NCBI GenBank assembly: GCA_028687415.1
Contig: JAQUAC010000192.1
Span: 1 to 5,091, forward strand
Direction of reading: 5' to 3'
Source: Acidocella sp.
GTDB lineage: Bacteria; Pseudomonadota; Alphaproteobacteria; Acetobacterales; Acetobacteraceae
DNA: 5,091 bases
Shown: positions 4,084-5,091 of the stretch, piece by piece
How the letters are laid out: the number at the start of each line of letters is the position of its first letter
How positions within the stretch are numbered: the first letter of the stretch is position 1
Made by a program: the position numbers and the translations under genes
Notes under the pieces: model-generated
What the model was told of the DNA's origin: nothing
The model's input: only the letters and a program-made list of their open reading frames with translations
Database searches by the model: none

Positions 4084-4890
4084 ATGAAAAAGATTTTCGC
4101 GCCGGCAATCGCGGCGCTTTGCGTGCTGGGCTCCTTGGCCCCGCTGACCGCGCAGGCCAAGGATTTCACGCAGCTTACCTATGGTGTTGACGCAACCTAC
4201 CCGCCGTTCGAGAGCCTCTCCCCCTCCGGCGACTTTCAGGGGTTCGACATCGACCTCGGCAAGGCCATCTGCGCCGAGCTGAAGGTGAAATGCGTGTTCG
4301 TCTCTCAGGATTTCTCTAGCATCATCCCCGCCCTCCAGGCCCGCAAGTTCGATGCGATCCTGTCCTCGATGACGGTGACGCCGGAACGCGCCAAGCAGGT
4401 CGCCTTCTCGTCGGAAATGTATAACGAGCCGACCAGCCTGGTCATCAAAAAGGGCACCGGGCTGGAGCCGACGGCGGCAAGCCTCAAGGGCAAGACCGTA
4501 GGCGTGGAATCCGGTACCATTCAGGAGAGCTACGCCAAGGCTTATTGGCAGCCGGAAGGCGTGAACGTGGTCTCCTATCCGGGGCAGGATCAGGTCTACG
4601 CCGACCTGCTCTCCGGTCGGCTCGATGCCTCGCTGCAAGATTCGGTCGAGGCCGATTACGGCTTCCTACGTACCCCCAAGGGGGCTGACTACGCCTTTGG
4701 CGGTAACGTGACCTACGACCCCAAGCACGTGCTCGGCTCCTACATCGCCATTGGCGTGCGCAAGAACGACACCGAGCTGCTGAAGAAGATTGATTGGGCC
4801 ATTGCCGAGATCGTCAAGAACGGCACCTATAAAAAGATCGAGTCGCAATACTTCAACTTCGACGTCTACGGCACCACGGCCGCGAAGTAG
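4084..4890 (+). CDS. Periplasmic substrate-binding protein of a basic amino-acid ABC transporter (LAO/HisJ type)
   Basis: This protein captures a polar amino acid, probably Lys/Arg/Orn or His, in the periplasm and delivers it to an ABC permease. ATG at 4084 is chosen because AGGGGAG (4071-4077) is 6 bases upstream and a signal peptide follows at once: MKK, hydrophobic 4-21, then T-A-Q-A and cleavage near A25. The 268 residues align by eye with LAO/HisJ proteins. T-Y-P-P-F-E is at 38-43, GFDIDLGKAIC at 53-63, and C63/C70 have the LAO disulfide spacing. DFSSIIPALQARKFDAI is at 76-92. SSMT (94-97) and R102 bind the ligand carboxylate in the family. Q146 and D185 complete the pocket and Y39 and F77 supply the aromatic walls. 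I145 stands where LAO has Thr121. The C-terminus YFNFDVYG is typical. The exact substrate cannot be fixed from sequence. Confidence 0.93.
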   Translation: MKKIFAPAIAALCVLGSLAPLTAQAKDFTQLTYGVDATYPPFESLSPSGDFQGFDIDLGKAICAELKVKCVFVSQDFSSIIPALQARKFDAILSSMTVTPERAKQVAFSSEMYNEPTSLVIKKGTGLEPTAASLKGKTVGVESGTIQESYAKAYWQPEGVNVVSYPGQDQVYADLLSGRLDASLQDSVEADYGFLRTPKGADYAFGGNVTYDPKHVLGSYIAIGVRKNDTELLKKIDWAIAEIVKNGTYKKIESQYFNFDVYGTTAAK

Positions 4891-4897
4891 TCTGGCG

Positions 4898-4933
4898 CGG
4901 CGGCCCGGCAAGCTAGCCTGGGCCGCCGGTTTT
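4898..4933 (+). terminator. GC-rich hairpin with T-run between binding-protein and permease genes
   Basis: CGGCGGCCC (4898-4906) pairs perfectly with GGGCCGCCG (4920-4928). A small inner stem GGC/GCC (4907-4909 with 4916-4918) is possible, and G then TTTT (4930-4933) follows. It has the form of a terminator but lies 8 bases after the binding-protein stop and 14 bases before the permease start, inside one transport operon. Partial termination or 3'-end protection would explain the need for more binding protein than permease. Confidence 0.6.
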
Positions 4934-4947
4934 CCGGGAGCGTAAAT

Positions 4948-5091
4948 ATGTTCGACCTCGCGGGGTATGGGCCGCAGATTCTGGCCGGTACGGAAACGAC
5001 CATCGAGCTATCGGTGCTGTCTTTGCTCGTCTCCTTCCTCATCGGGCTGCTCGGCGCCACGGCGAAACTCTCCAAGAGCCGCGCCCTCGCC
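4948..5091 (+). CDS. ABC transporter permease, HisQ/ArgT-system type (3' truncated)
   Basis: Only the first 48 codons are present; the frame is open at the window edge. ATG at 4948 follows GGGAG (4936-4940) by 7 bases. The sequence begins MFDLAGYGPQILAGTETTIEL, the usual opening of polar amino-acid permeases, where a short periplasmic segment leads into the T-x-x-x-E/S start of the first helix. A hydrophobic helix follows at about 21-37 and then the cytoplasmic A-K-L-S-K-S-R. This resembles HisQ (G-A-x-x-K-L-S near the same place) more than HisM. It follows the binding-protein gene by 57 bases and should form the membrane channel with a second permease beyond the window. Confidence 0.85.
   Translation, partial: MFDLAGYGPQILAGTETTIELSVLSLLVSFLIGLLGATAKLSKSRALA

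Noticed and set aside
3961..4638. Reverse-strand open frame of about 225 codons across the binding-protein gene
   Set aside because: The forward-strand protein has a signal peptide, Shine-Dalgarno and full family match, so the antisense frame is a shadow.
1..5091. Mobile elements, CRISPR arrays, tRNA/rRNA or a novel defence cassette
   Set aside because: No repeat-spacer pattern, transposase, integrase or structural RNA was seen; ccrM is an orphan housekeeping methyltransferase with no restriction partner in the window.

Overview
This is a GC-rich window (about 60-65% G+C by eye) from what looks like an alphaproteobacterial chromosome, possibly Rhodospirillales/Acetobacteraceae. Three things point to the class: a CcrM-type GANTC methyltransferase, paired b' and b subunits of ATP synthase, and an F0 cluster with no F1 genes attached. 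The family assignment is a guess from protein style, not a search.

Layout from left to right. The window opens with the last 37 codons of an unrecognised forward-strand gene. It converges on ccrM, the cell-cycle adenine methyltransferase, which is read on the reverse strand. A roughly 196-base divergent intergenic region follows. It holds two GANTC sites in the ccrM leader, a perfect 15-base dyad, and candidate promoters in both directions. The membrane-sector operon of ATP synthase is next, on the forward strand: atpI, atpB (a), atpE (c), the b' gene and atpF (b). The last three are tightly packed, with a one-base stop/start overlap and a two-base gap. The operon ends in a textbook intrinsic terminator, a perfect 34-base palindrome followed by T residues. 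After it come a basic amino-acid (Lys/Arg/Orn/His type) periplasmic binding protein and the first 48 codons of its HisQ-like permease.

How the genes work together. The a, c10-15 and bb' subunits form the proton channel, rotor ring and stator stalk. AtpI is the usual accessory membrane protein of F0 operons. The F1 genes (atpHAGDC) must lie elsewhere, as is normal in this class. The binding protein and permease belong to one polar amino-acid importer, whose second permease and ATPase probably lie beyond the right edge.

Nothing here looks like an undescribed system; the genes are core chromosomal genes. The observations most worth checking are regulatory: the two GANTC sites in the leader of the enzyme that methylates them, the dyad between ccrM and the atp operon, intercistronic hairpins at points where stoichiometry must change, and a signal-peptide-like N-terminus on b'.
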